A stretch of DNA of 64,000 nucleotides from Hymenobacter sp. J193 (GCF_024700075.1 NZ_JAJONE010000001.1:2942001-3006000), one strand, 5' to 3'. Shown: positions 43,104 to 53,404, numbered from the stretch's first letter. The notes: generated by a model from the letters alone, not told the origin. Translations and numbers: made by a program.

Positions 43104-44492
43104 CTAGTTTACCGCGTCCAGCAGCTTGCAGCCGGTATACTCCGGGTCTACTTCGATGAAAACGGAGCCGCGGTTTTTCAGAAACCAGTCATCCAGCGCC
43201 TTGTTTTTCTTTTCGTTGAGGGCAGCCTGGGCAATCTTCTGGTAGTCGTCCTTGAGGTTGGCCTGGTGCGGCGGCGTATTCGACTTCAGCCAGATAAGGC
43301 GCACGGCGTCCTTGCCGTCGTCGGTGCGGTAGGGCAGGGGCGGCGTGATGCTGCCCACCTTCATCGTGTCGATGGTAAAGAAGATGGCCGGGTCAAGCTT
43401 GTCCAGGGGCAGGAACGAGCCGCCTTCCTGCCGGTTTTGCAGCAAACCGCCGCTGGCGCCGGTGAACTTGTCGTCGGAAAAGTCCTTGGCGGCTTTGGCG
43501 AAGGAGATACTGTCGCCCAGAATACGGGCGCGGAGCTTGGCCAACTCCTGGCCGGCCTCGCTCACGTCGGCGGTGGCGGCGGCTGGCTTGAGCAGGATGT
43601 GGCGGGTGGAATAACTGTCGCCCTTGCGCTCAATGAGTTGAATAATGTGGAAGCCAAACTGCGACTCCACTACCGGCGAAATACCGCCCGGCTCCAGGCG
43701 CAGCGCGGCCGCTTCGTACTCCGGTACCAGCTCCTTGCGCTTGAAGAAGCCCAGGTAGCCACCTTCCTTGCCCGAGCCGGGGTCTTCGGAATATTGCTTG
43801 GCCAGGGTAGCAAAATCCTCACCTCCCACAATCCGCGCCCGAATATCGTTGAGCTTGGCCTGGGTTTCCTGCTTGGCCTTGGAGTTGGTTTTGGCCAGCT
43901 TCACAATCTGCCCGATTTCCACTTCGGTGGAGTAGTAGGGCAGCGAGTCCTTGGGAATGCGGGCGAAGAACTGGCGCACCTCGCGGGGCGTCACCGTTAC
44001 CTTGCCCGAAATTTCGTCCTGCATCTTCTGCGTCACCAGTTGCTCTTTCACCTGGGTGCGCAGCTCTTCCTTGAGCTGCCGGATGGGCTTGTTGTAATAC
44101 TCTTCTAGCTTTTTCTCGGAGCCGATCTGCTGAATGAAGTAGTTCATGCGGCGGTCCAGCTCGTCGCGCACCCGGCTGTCTTCCACCACCACGGAGTCGG
44201 TCTCAGCCTTGGCCAGCAGGAGCTTGTTCAGCACAATGCCCTGCAGGATCTGGCACTTGAGGTCCAGCGGCAGGGCTTTTCCCTCGGCGCGGGCCTGTTC
44301 CTGCAGATAGGCAAACTCCACGTCGGAACGAAGCACAATCTGGTTGTCGACCTTCACGATGATGCCGTCCACAATCTGGCGGGCCACCGGCCGGCCTATG
44401 CCCAGCTGGGCAAACGTGCTGCCGACTACACCGGCTACCAGCCCAACGGCCAGCACGGCCGCGCGGGCCGAGGTACGCAAAAAATCAGTCAT
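43104..44492 (-). CDS. SurA-like peptidylprolyl isomerase
   Basis: 462 residues. Signal peptide-like N-terminus, a SurA-type N domain (IVDGIIVKVDNQIVLRSDVEFAYLQEQ...), then two parvulin/PpiC domains. The first contains GGEDFATLAKQYSEDPGSGKEGGYLGFF and SQFGFHIIQLIERKG; the second is more divergent (YSTRHILLKPAAATADVSEAG, SFAKAAKDFSDDK). Known relatives fold outer-membrane proteins in the periplasm. It follows the larger PPIase-OmpA-like gene and precedes MoxR. Confidence 0.88.
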   Translation of the reverse strand: MTDFLRTSARAAVLAVGLVAGVVGSTFAQLGIGRPVARQIVDGIIVKVDNQIVLRSDVEFAYLQEQARAEGKALPLDLKCQILQGIVLNKLLLAKAETDSVVVEDSRVRDELDRRMNYFIQQIGSEKKLEEYYNKPIRQLKEELRTQVKEQLVTQKMQDEISGKVTVTPREVRQFFARIPKDSLPYYSTEVEIGQIVKLAKTNSKAKQETQAKLNDIRARIVGGEDFATLAKQYSEDPGSGKEGGYLGFFKRKELVPEYEAAALRLEPGGISPVVESQFGFHIIQLIERKGDSYSTRHILLKPAAATADVSEAGQELAKLRARILGDSISFAKAAKDFSDDKFTGASGGLLQNRQEGGSFLPLDKLDPAIFFTIDTMKVGSITPPLPYRTDDGKDAVRLIWLKSNTPPHQANLKDDYQKIAQAALNEKKNKALDDWFLKNRGSVFIEVDPEYTGCKLLDAVN

Positions 44493-44671
44493 GAGAATTA
44501 CCTAAAGAAAAGCCGCGGACGGCAAACAGCCGGGGCCGGCTCACAGACCCGGAAACGCCCAAAGTCGCCCGTAAATTTCATCATAATTACGTTCTCCGGC
44601 AAAAAGCCGGGGCCCGGCGCCCAAAAGAGGCCGCAAACACGCTGCAACGTTGCACGAGCCAAAGACAAAAA

Positions 44672-44697
44672 CGCCTCAACCAATCTTGGCTGAGGCG
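44672..44697 (-). terminator. Terminator after the PPIase lipoprotein gene
   Basis: cgcctcaaccaa (44672-44683) and ttggctgaggcg (44686-44697) pair with one mismatch; minus-strand T-run follows (plus AAAAA at 44667-44671). Confidence 0.75.
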
Positions 44698-44703
44698 CTT
44701 CTT

Positions 44704-44768
44704 TCAGTTGGTAGTTGTCAGTCCAGGCTTTCAGATATGATAACTGGCAGCTATGAACTGACAACTTA
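44704..44768. repeat. Simple-word repeat upstream of the terminator
   Basis: The 65 bp are built of gttgtcagt-type words: ttggtagttgtcagt and its opposite actgacaactta, imperfectly complementary. Of the same style as the spacer at 15108-15178. Confidence 0.4.
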
Positions 44769-47057
44769 CTTCGTGATGAGCTTGTCAACTTCCGTCTGGT
44801 TGATGCTCACGGGGTATTTCTGACGCAGCTCGGCAATCCACTCTTTTTCCAGGTAGTTCTGGTAGTCGGCCGTGGCCTGGCCGCGCGCATCAGCCAGGGT
44901 TTTGGGGCCGGCAGGCAGCACTTCTTCCACCCGGACAAAGTAGTAGCGGCCATCCTGCTGGGTGGTGTAGGTGCCTTTCTGCTGGGGCAGGGCGTCCACC
45001 ACTTTGCTGTCGCCTTTCTGGTAGGGGCGCTGCTCTACTTTCACGGCCAGCGGGTTCTGCTCGTTCAGGGCTTCCTCCAGCCCGGTCAGGGCCGAGGTGG
45101 TTACGCTGAGCAAAGCGGTGGTGGCGGTAGGGCGGGCGTTGGTGGTGGCCGTAATCTGGCCGGCGGCTACTTGCTTGCTTTTCAGGTAGTCGGCTACGCG
45201 GGTGGCGCGGCGCTTGGCCAGCGTGGCAGTTTCGCCGCGCTTTATCTGGCCGGTTACGCGCACCGTCAGGGCCGTATCGTTGCTGAGAGAGGTTGCCAGG
45301 CGGTCCAGGGCATCCTGGCCGACTTTGGTGAGTTCCGCGGTGTTGGCTTTGAAGGCTACGCTGGCGGGCACGGTACGCTTCACCGGATACTGGCCCGTAG
45401 CCAGCAGCTTCTGGGCCTGCGTCAGCAACTGCGGGGAGGCGGCGCTTACCACGGTGGCCTGCACCCGGGGCGCCCACTGATAGTTGGCCTGGTTGGCTGC
45501 GAAGAACTTCTGCAGGCCCGCCGTGTCTTCCACCGCTTTCGACCATACTTTCTCGTCCATCAGCTGAAACAGCAGAATCCCGTCGCGGTACTCCTTCACC
45601 AGCATGCGGTAGTCCTCATACTTGGCTTCCAGGTTCGACTTCTCGAAGTCGGTCAGCGTCTGGTTCACGTACTGGTCGTAGAGCAGCTGCATGGTGTGGC
45701 GTGCGTCGGCACCGGGGCGGGCGCGCTGGTTTTGCTGCACGTAGGTCAGGAAGTCCTTGGTGGAGTACTCCTTGCCTTTAATGGTGAACAGCGCGGTTTC
45801 GTCGGTCACCTTGCCTTTCTGGGGCTTCGCGGCCGTAGCGGGCGCGGTGTACTTGAAGCGCCCGTTGGTCAGGGACGTATCGGCTTTGCTGAACGCGTAA
45901 TCCAGCGCGGCCTTGTTTTCGGTGAACTGGTTTTCCTGGCGGATGCGCTTGAGGAAAGCTTCCCGGTTCAGCTCCGAGCGGGAGTCCTTCGAAACCTTGC
46001 TTTTCAGCGTGGGCTCCATTTCCTCGAAGGAAGGCAGCTGCTGCTTGCCGATAAGCTTAATCACATGCCAGCCGTAAGGCGTCTGCACGGGCGCCGACAG
46101 GTCGCCGGGCTTCTGCAGGCGGTAGGCGGCTTCCTCAAACGACGGAATCATGCGGCCGGTGCTGAAGGGCGGCAGCTCGCCCGCGTTGGCGGCGGAACCT
46201 ACATCTTCCGAAAACTGGCCCACCAGCTTTTCCCAGTTTTCGCCTTTTTGCAGGCGGCTGTAGAGCTCGTCAATTTTTTTCTTGGCCGTCACGGAGTCGG
46301 CCGCGGGCATGCCGGGGGTGGCCCGAATCATGAGGTGGGCCACCTTGATTTCGCCCTGGGCGGGCCGTACTTCATTTACCTTGATGATGTGGTAGCCGAA
46401 GCGGGTGCGCACGGGCTGCGAAACCTGCCCGGCCGGAGTTTTGAACGCGGCCGACTCAAACGGATACACCATCTGCATAGCCGTGAAGTAGCCCAGGCGG
46501 CCGCCATTTTCCTTGGCCGAGGGGTCTTCCGAGGCTTCGGCGGCTACCTTATAAAAGTCTTCCCCACCGCTCACGCGCTGGCGCAGGGCCTGCAGCTTCT
46601 GGTAGGCGGCCAGGGTATCTTTGGGGTCGGCATCGGGGGCCACGCGCACCAGAATGTGGGCCGCGTTGATTTCCTTGCTCATCCGGTCGTAGGCCTCGCG
46701 CACCAGCTTATCGGTCACGCTTTTCTCGGTGAGGTAGGGTTGAGCCAGCTGCTGCTTGTAGCCTTCCAGCTCCCGCTGAAAAGCCTGGGTGGTGTCGAGG
46801 CCGCGGGCTTCGGCTTCCAGCACTTTCAGCCGGAAGTTGGTGTACAAGTCCAGGTACTCCTGCACACTGGCGCGGGTGCCAGCCTCGGGCGCCGAGGCGT
46901 TGTTCTTGCGGTAGACGTAGGAGAATTCGGAAACCGGCACCTCGTGGGTGCCGAGGGTTTCGAGAACCGGCTGCTTGGCGGCCGTGGTAGGTTTGGAGGT
47001 TTGACACCCGGCTAGCAGCACTGCGGCGGCTCCGGCGAAAAGAATGCGTGTGCGCAT
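44766..47057 (-). CDS. Lipoprotein foldase: two PpiC domains plus OmpA-like domain
   Basis: 763 residues. Lipoprotein signal MRTRILFAGAAAVLLAGC with acylated Cys about 19. Two PpiC parvulin domains follow: EINAAHILVRVAPDAD... GRLGYFTAMQMVYPFE and GEIKVAHLMIRATPGM... PYGWHVIKLIGKQQ. The C-terminal half has an OmpA-like segment (VPASVAFKANTAELTKVGQDAL... RRATRVADYLKSKQVA) within a region of helices and beta strands. The OmpA-type Asp that binds peptidoglycan (GHTD) is replaced by GQIKRGE, so it may not bind peptidoglycan. A periplasm-facing chaperone is likely. ATG 47057 gives the lipobox; the longer frame adds a non-signal extension. Confidence 0.82.
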   Translation of the reverse strand: MRTRILFAGAAAVLLAGCQTSKPTTAAKQPVLETLGTHEVPVSEFSYVYRKNNASAPEAGTRASVQEYLDLYTNFRLKVLEAEARGLDTTQAFQRELEGYKQQLAQPYLTEKSVTDKLVREAYDRMSKEINAAHILVRVAPDADPKDTLAAYQKLQALRQRVSGGEDFYKVAAEASEDPSAKENGGRLGYFTAMQMVYPFESAAFKTPAGQVSQPVRTRFGYHIIKVNEVRPAQGEIKVAHLMIRATPGMPAADSVTAKKKIDELYSRLQKGENWEKLVGQFSEDVGSAANAGELPPFSTGRMIPSFEEAAYRLQKPGDLSAPVQTPYGWHVIKLIGKQQLPSFEEMEPTLKSKVSKDSRSELNREAFLKRIRQENQFTENKAALDYAFSKADTSLTNGRFKYTAPATAAKPQKGKVTDETALFTIKGKEYSTKDFLTYVQQNQRARPGADARHTMQLLYDQYVNQTLTDFEKSNLEAKYEDYRMLVKEYRDGILLFQLMDEKVWSKAVEDTAGLQKFFAANQANYQWAPRVQATVVSAASPQLLTQAQKLLATGQYPVKRTVPASVAFKANTAELTKVGQDALDRLATSLSNDTALTVRVTGQIKRGETATLAKRRATRVADYLKSKQVAAGQITATTNARPTATTALLSVTTSALTGLEEALNEQNPLAVKVEQRPYQKGDSKVVDALPQQKGTYTTQQDGRYYFVRVEEVLPAGPKTLADARGQATADYQNYLEKEWIAELRQKYPVSINQTEVDKLITK

Positions 47058-47170
47058 ACAGGGGAGTAGAAAGCTCATAACGTCGGCAGAGGCAGGGAAT
47101 TGCCCGGCGCGCAGGCGGCCGACAGACGCAATTTTACGGATTTTTTTCGGTCGGTGGGGCCTATACGAAA

Positions 47171-47194
47171 GCACCCTGCCGCTGGGCAGGGTGC
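47171..47194 (-). terminator. Hairpin after the RsbW-like gene
   Basis: gcaccctgcc (47171-47180) and ggcagggtgc (47185-47194) pair perfectly with loop gctg, 26 bp beyond the stop codon; only a weak T-run follows. Confidence 0.6.
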
Positions 47195-47219
47195 GTCACA
47201 GGAACCAAGCGGGGCGGGT

Positions 47220-47630
47220 TCAGGCAAGTTGCTTGTAGAGGCGGCAGATGTTGTAGCCGCCGTGCTGCGTAAACTCCACCCGGTCCATCAGGCGGTTTAC
47301 CAGGGCCATGCCCATACCCCCCTTGCGGCCCTGCTGGATGTACTCCGGCATGTTGGGCTCCTGGTACGAAGCCGGAGAGTAGGAAGAGCCCTGGTCGCGC
47401 AGTTCAATCTGGAAAACCTGGTTTTCCACGTTCAGGCGCACGTCCAGGTGCTTGCTGGCATCTTCGGTGTTGGCATGAATCACGATGTTAGCCACGATTT
47501 CATCCACGGCCAGCACAATCTGATTGACGCGCAACTCACTCTGGCCCAGCGCGGCGAGGTATTCGGACACGAAGTCGCGCACTACCTTCAGGTTGCTACG
47601 TTCGCAACTGATGCGGATGGCGTTCTTCAT
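47220..47630 (-). CDS. RsbW/SpoIIAB-like serine-protein kinase (HATPase)
   Basis: 136 residues. GHKL ATPase motifs: N box LAVDEIVANIVIHANTED, G1-type ELRDQGS, and GGMGMALVNRLMDRVEF. Such kinases phosphorylate a STAS antagonist and sequester a sigma factor or another target. It is third in a minus-strand set with a STAS protein and a PP2C phosphatase (28-bp spacing to STAS), which completes a partner-switching module. The controlled target is not in the window. Confidence 0.88.
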   Translation of the reverse strand: MKNAIRISCERSNLKVVRDFVSEYLAALGQSELRVNQIVLAVDEIVANIVIHANTEDASKHLDVRLNVENQVFQIELRDQGSSYSPASYQEPNMPEYIQQGRKGGMGMALVNRLMDRVEFTQHGGYNICRLYKQLA

Positions 47631-47658
47631 GTGCTACGAGACGACCGGATACACAAAA

Positions 47659-47988
47659 TCAGAGTGCGGCGGCCTCGGTTACCGAGGGCACAATAGTCAT
47701 CAGACTATCCAGGCCCAGAATTTCGAATACGTTGTGCACTTTCTCCTGCATGTTGAAGAATACCAGCTTCACGCCGGCATCCTGAAAGCGCTGCAGGTGC
47801 GAGATAAACACGCCTAACCCGGCCGAAGAAATATAGTTGAGCCGCTGGCAGTCGATGAGTACTTTCTGGTACTGCAGCACTGTCGGGTTGGAAAGCTCCG
47901 TATCAAGCAAAACCGACGAGCTGGCATCTAATTCACCGTCAAGCACTAGCGTAAGCGTGGTGTCCGAAGGGGTTTGAGTTATTTTCAT
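47659..47988 (-). CDS. STAS anti-anti-sigma factor
   Basis: 109 residues. STAS fold with the phosphorylation loop DCQRLNYISSAGLGVFISH; the acceptor is Ser54 or Ser55. It should be phosphorylated by the adjacent RsbW-like kinase and dephosphorylated by the PP2C phosphatase encoded 14 bp upstream on the same strand. Confidence 0.9.
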   Translation of the reverse strand: MKITQTPSDTTLTLVLDGELDASSSVLLDTELSNPTVLQYQKVLIDCQRLNYISSAGLGVFISHLQRFQDAGVKLVFFNMQEKVHNVFEILGLDSLMTIVPSVTEAAAL

Positions 47989-48002
47989 AGCGCTTGCTTA
48001 CG

Positions 48003-50087
48003 TTAAGCTGGACTAGTGGGTTGGGACGTTTTGAACTTAATAACCAGCAGGGTCTGGTCATCGTGGATGGGCTGGCCGTAGCTGAACTCGTTGAGGTCGT
48101 CGAGAATGGCCTGCTTGATCTGGTCGGCTTCCAGGTAATACGTCTTTTCCAGCATAGCCAGCAGGCGCTCTTCCCCGTACTCATCCTTGTTCCCGTCGCG
48201 GGCTTCCACGATGCCGTCGGTGTAAATCACCATCACGTCGCCGGGGTTATAGTCGTAGAATTGGTTTTTGATGTGCTTTTCGTACCCATCGGTCCGAATG
48301 ATACCCAAACCGAGGCCCGTAGAGCGGAAGTACGATACCTCTTCCTTCAGGGAGTGGTAGTAGAGCGTATGGCAGTGGCCGGCCCGCGCAAACACAAAGC
48401 CCCCGTTCTCATAGTCGACGATGTAGAGCGAGGCCGTGATGAAGGAAGATGCCTCGAGGCAGTGAACCAGCGCCCGGTTGGCCATAGCCATAAACTTGCT
48501 GGGCAGCGGGAACCGGTCCTTATCGTCCTTGGCCAGCGGGTTTTCCTGCATCAGCGCGTGGAAAATGCCTTTCATCTGGGCCATGTGGAAGGCCGCCGTT
48601 ACGCCCTTGCCCGATACGTCGCCAATGAGAATGGCCAGGCGGCGGCCCGGCAAATGCAGAAAGTCGTAGAAGTCGCCGCCTACTTCCCGGGCTGCCTGGG
48701 CGTGGGAGCTGATTTCAAACCAGTTGTCGGTAGGCAGGGTCTTCGGAATAAGGCTGTCCTGCACCGAGCTGGCCAGCTTCAGCTCTTCCTTGTACCGCTC
48801 GTTCTGGATGGCGGCCTGGGTGAGCTGGAGGTTTTCCACGCTGAGCATCGTCTGACTGACGAAGGTCTGCAGCACGCTCAGGTTTTCGCGCTCAAAGCCT
48901 TGGCGCGGCTCCCGAAACAGAAACAAAGCCCCATACAGGTGTTTCTGGGAGCGGAGCGGCATCATCAGCAGAGAGTTGAATGATAGATTCAGCTGCTGGA
49001 AGCCCGTGCTGCTGCCCAGGTCATTGTTGAGGTAGTCTATTTCGGTTATGCTGTACGAGTCCAGCAGCGCCCCCACGGCTTCGGCCTGCTCGGCTTCTAT
49101 GTTGTGCAGCTGGCCCAGGTAGCCGGGCGAGTTGTCCACGCGCAGCCAGGCGGCGTCGGCATCGAGGGTTTGCACGGCGGCGTCCAGCAGGGTCTGGTAG
49201 ATTTCGGCTTCCGTCTGGCCGCGCTGGATTTCCTGAGTGAGGCGCTGCATGTTCAGCATTTCCTCGCGCTTCTGCTCAAACACGCCCGCCGTGGGCAGGT
49301 TGAACAGCGTCACGAGCATGCCCATGAGCGCATAAAACGCGGCGAAGAACACCGTAAGCATCAGGAATGCGTGCTGGGGCTCGGGCGCTACCAGCAGCGG
49401 GTCGAACTGAATGCGCAGGAAGTACACGCAGAAGATACCCAGGGAAAGCAGCAGCGCCAGCTGCAGCATAATCACCACGAACTTCTGGCGGCGGTTGAGG
49501 TAAGCCACCCAGCGCTGGTGCGTGCTCAGGTACACGCCAAACGCCGCTACGCCGCCCAGAATAATACCGGCCAGCATCGGCGGCATAGCAATATTGAGCA
49601 GGCGCAGCAGCAGGGTAGCGCCCAGAATCAGCTCAAACCACAGCCACTGCTTATGCACCAGCTGCGGTGCCCGAAACAGCACCAAGGCCCGCCAGGCGTA
49701 GCAGGTATACGCCAGAAACACGATGAACAAACCCAGGTTCAGGCCATAGACAACCGTGAAGAAGGCAGGGTTGGAAGGCTGGGAAGCCGTGAGGCGCTGG
49801 ACCAGGTGCAGGCCCACGCAGATGGTAGCCAGCAGGCCGGGGCCCAGCAACAGCCGCCGCAGCAGCCCCACGAAATCGGTGCCGCGCAAGGGGTCGGGCT
49901 GGTAACGGCGGTACACGAACACCGCGCCGGCGAATATGCCCTGCGTCAGTAGCAACGCCCAGTTGGGGATGGAGAGCTGCAGCGGAATGCCGCCGGTACG
50001 CATCAGCATCATAAACAGAAGCAAAAGCCAGCTGCTGATGGCAATAGGCAAGGCTATCTGTTTAAGTCTGCGTAAAGATTGCTGCAT
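48003..50087 (-). CDS. Membrane PP2C (SpoIIE-type) phosphatase with GAF domain
   Basis: 694 residues. About eight to nine membrane helices (1-285), then a GAF-like domain (~300-440: LDAAVQTLDADAAWLRVDNS..., MMPLRSQKHLYGALFLFREP), then a SpoIIE/PP2C phosphatase (~455-694). The phosphatase motifs are EVGGDFYDFLHL, LAILIGDVSGKGVTAA and GDVMVIYTDGIVEARD, which carry the metal-binding Asp residues. It should switch on the STAS antagonist in response to a membrane or GAF-bound signal. ATG 50087 begins the basic segment before helix 1. Confidence 0.9.
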   Translation of the reverse strand: MQQSLRRLKQIALPIAISSWLLLLFMMLMRTGGIPLQLSIPNWALLLTQGIFAGAVFVYRRYQPDPLRGTDFVGLLRRLLLGPGLLATICVGLHLVQRLTASQPSNPAFFTVVYGLNLGLFIVFLAYTCYAWRALVLFRAPQLVHKQWLWFELILGATLLLRLLNIAMPPMLAGIILGGVAAFGVYLSTHQRWVAYLNRRQKFVVIMLQLALLLSLGIFCVYFLRIQFDPLLVAPEPQHAFLMLTVFFAAFYALMGMLVTLFNLPTAGVFEQKREEMLNMQRLTQEIQRGQTEAEIYQTLLDAAVQTLDADAAWLRVDNSPGYLGQLHNIEAEQAEAVGALLDSYSITEIDYLNNDLGSSTGFQQLNLSFNSLLMMPLRSQKHLYGALFLFREPRQGFERENLSVLQTFVSQTMLSVENLQLTQAAIQNERYKEELKLASSVQDSLIPKTLPTDNWFEISSHAQAAREVGGDFYDFLHLPGRRLAILIGDVSGKGVTAAFHMAQMKGIFHALMQENPLAKDDKDRFPLPSKFMAMANRALVHCLEASSFITASLYIVDYENGGFVFARAGHCHTLYYHSLKEEVSYFRSTGLGLGIIRTDGYEKHIKNQFYDYNPGDVMVIYTDGIVEARDGNKDEYGEERLLAMLEKTYYLEADQIKQAILDDLNEFSYGQPIHDDQTLLVIKFKTSQPTSPA

Positions 50088-50221
50088 GAAAACGGTGGAG
50101 AGGCCATATCCGCCACAACTATTGGCGGGCAATGAGGGAGCAAGATAAAACAGTAGCCGGGTTTTTGCGGCAGCGGCTAGCAAATTGTATTCCCGCCGGA
50201 GAGGTTCCCGGTTTCGCAAAA

Positions 50222-50262
50222 AAAGACGGAGGCAGCCCGCCGTACGAGCCGCCTCCGCGGGC
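50222..50262 (-). terminator. guaB terminator
   Basis: ggaggc and gcctcc form the base of an imperfect stem (inner part ccgccgtacgagc) 29 bp past the stop codon; on the minus strand it is followed by a T-run (plus AAAAAAA at 50218-50224). Confidence 0.65.
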
Positions 50263-50290
50263 AGTCCTCAGAAACTGAGCCAACTAATTT

Positions 50291-51787
<1,497 letters not shown>

Positions 51788-51798
51788 TTATTGCCGGG

Positions 51799-51806
51799 CA
51801 AAGCTA
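51799..51806 (-). promoter_or_regulatory. -7 box for guaB
   Basis: CAAAGCTA (TAGCTTTG on the minus strand), a perfect TAnnTTTG, 36 bp before the start codon. Confidence 0.6.
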
Positions 51807-51902
51807 CGGCGAATAATCGGCTTCCGTGTTATCAGATAGAAGTGATACTCGACGGGAGGTGCGAAAACGTCGTAGGGGCGGGGCTTGTTCTCCGTCCCTA
51901 CG

Positions 51903-52133
51903 ACGGAAGTGTTTTGCTTTAGGACGGAAGTGTTTCGTGTTCGGGCGGTAGTGTTTCTTGTTTGGGCAATGGTATTTTGTGTTCCGGCGGTAGTGTTTTG
52001 CGTCCGGGCAGTTGTGTTTCGTGTTTGGGCGGTGGTATGTTGTGTTTGGGCAGAGGTGTTTTGCGTTCGGGCGGAGGTGTTTTGTGTCTGGGCAGGAGTG
52101 TTTTGCGTTCGGGCGGAAGTATTTTCGGAGTAG
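51903..52133. repeat. 21-bp tandem repeat array (11 units)
   Basis: Ten full units and one degenerate unit of exactly 21 bp, most starting gcgg or gcag and containing gtgttttg. Units from 51945 on alternate gcgg.. and gca(a/g).. starts, giving a 42-bp super-period. Because 21 is a multiple of three, open frames of heptads appear on both strands (T-Q-N-T-S-A-R type on the minus strand), but I judge these by-products. The array fills the guaB-SDR divergent spacer. Confidence 0.9.
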
Positions 52134-52382
52134 TCGTGGCTAAGTAGCAGTGGTGCCTGGGGCCATAGGCTTGTAGAGACGCCTACTTGCGTTTCTACAG
52201 GCCGCGCCGCCACAACGATTGTCGTTAGCTACGCTGACCTTCGGTTCAACGACGAGGCGCAAGTAGGCGTCTCTACCCGCAGCCGGTGCCTCCTGCCGGA
52301 AAACCGCCGGGGCCGCTCAGCGGTTAAAGAACCCAGCCGCTTGTCTTCGGGCCGGCCTTTTTCATTCTTTTCAACCTACGAT
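52134..52382. repeat. Intergenic region with 19-bp inverted repeat
   Basis: gtagagacgcctacttgcg (52173-52191) and cgcaagtaggcgtctctac (52258-52276) are perfect inverted copies 66 bp apart. The left copy also folds locally with gcgtttctaca. Between them lies no gene. It looks like a dispersed intergenic repeat. Confidence 0.75.
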
Positions 52383-53228
52383 ATGGCAACTCCTAAAACT
52401 TGGTTTATTACCGGCGTCAGCACCGGTTTCGGCAAAGAGCTGGCCGAATACTGCCTTAGCCAGGGCGACTCCGTGGCCGCTACCTTCCGCCAGCCAGCGC
52501 AGGCCGAGGAATTCTCCCAAAAAGACAGCACCCGTGCCCGCGGCTTCGTGTGCGACGTGGTGAATGAGCAGCAGGTGCAGCAGGCCGTGCAGGACGCTAT
52601 TCAGTTTTTCGGTCACCTCGATGTGGTGGTCAACAACGCTGGCTACGGCTCCCTGGGCAGCATTGAGGAAATCGACGAGGCGGAGGTGCAGCGCCAGTTC
52701 GACGTGAACGTGTTCGGCCCGTTGCGGGTGCTGCGAGCCGTGCTGCCCCACCTGCGCGAGCGGCGCAGCGGGCATGTGCTCAACATCACCAGCATTGGTG
52801 GCCTCAAAACGTTTCCCGGCGTGGGCGTCTACAACGCCAGCAAGTTCGCCCTCGAAGCCATTGGGGAAAGCCTGGCCCAGCAGGTGGCGCCACTGGGCAT
52901 CAAAGTCACCAACATCGAGCCCAGCGGCTTCCGCACGGAGTGGGCCGGCTCCTCGGCCACCTACGTGGATACGGCCATTGAAGACTACCGCGCCACCGTG
53001 GGCGAAAACCTGAAAGGCATCCAGGGCTACAGCGGCCGCCAGCCCGGCGACCCGCAGCGCGCCGCCCGCATCATGTTTGAGGTAGTGCGCCAGGAAAATC
53101 CGCCCCTGCACCTGCCCCTGGGCAAAGCCGCCGTGAAAGGCGCCCGCGACAAGTTCACCGCCCTGGTGCAGGAACTGGCCAGCGTAGCCGACCTCGGAGA
53201 CTCCGCCGATTACCCGGCCGGGGAGTAA
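52383..53228 (+). CDS. SDR-family oxidoreductase
   Basis: 281 residues. Rossmann start TWFITGVSTGFGKELAEYC, NNAGYGSLGSIEEID, catalytic Ser in NITSIGGLKTF and Tyr-x3-Lys in VYNASKFALEA. The pattern (large loop after NNAG; GRQPGDPQRAARIMFEV near the end) fits a classical SDR group often annotated as oxidoreductase or short-chain dehydrogenase. ATG 52383 follows the 52.2-kb intergenic repeat. Substrate unknown. Confidence 0.88.
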   Translation: MATPKTWFITGVSTGFGKELAEYCLSQGDSVAATFRQPAQAEEFSQKDSTRARGFVCDVVNEQQVQQAVQDAIQFFGHLDVVVNNAGYGSLGSIEEIDEAEVQRQFDVNVFGPLRVLRAVLPHLRERRSGHVLNITSIGGLKTFPGVGVYNASKFALEAIGESLAQQVAPLGIKVTNIEPSGFRTEWAGSSATYVDTAIEDYRATVGENLKGIQGYSGRQPGDPQRAARIMFEVVRQENPPLHLPLGKAAVKGARDKFTALVQELASVADLGDSADYPAGE

Positions 53229-53287
53229 TAAGGCTCTTAATAGAATAGTTTAATGCAAAGTATAAATTGAACTATTTAAGTTAATGA

Positions 53288-53321
53288 AAAGGCTGCCTGA
53301 TATTATCAGGCAGCCTTTTTT
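53288..53321. terminator. SDR gene terminator
   Basis: aaaggctgcctgat and atcaggcagcctttt form a stem with a 3-nt loop and end in a run of T. Confidence 0.85.
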
Positions 53322-53360
53322 ATAGCCATTGCTGCCAATGCAGCGGTTTGTGTGATTGTA

Positions 53361-53368
53361 TAATTTTG
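53361..53368 (+). promoter_or_regulatory. -7 box 1 upstream of the 53.5-kb gene
   Basis: TAATTTTG, a perfect TAnnTTTG in an AT-rich tract about 107 bp before ATG 53476. Confidence 0.45.
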
Positions 53369-53396
53369 AAAATATGCATTTTAAGAAAATTATTCT

Positions 53397-53404
53397 TAAT
53401 TTTG
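53397..53404 (+). promoter_or_regulatory. -7 box 2 upstream of the 53.5-kb gene
   Basis: A second TAATTTTG, 36 bp downstream of the first and 71 bp before the ATG; a tandem promoter or chance in AT-rich DNA. Confidence 0.45.

Noticed and set aside
51903..52133. CRISPR-like array
   Set aside because: Units are adjacent with no spacers, and no cas genes are present.
51788..52213. Open frame of heptad repeats on the minus strand across the tandem array (and a mirror frame on plus)
   Set aside because: A 21-bp repeat gives open frames automatically; no start context or signal, and both strands are open.
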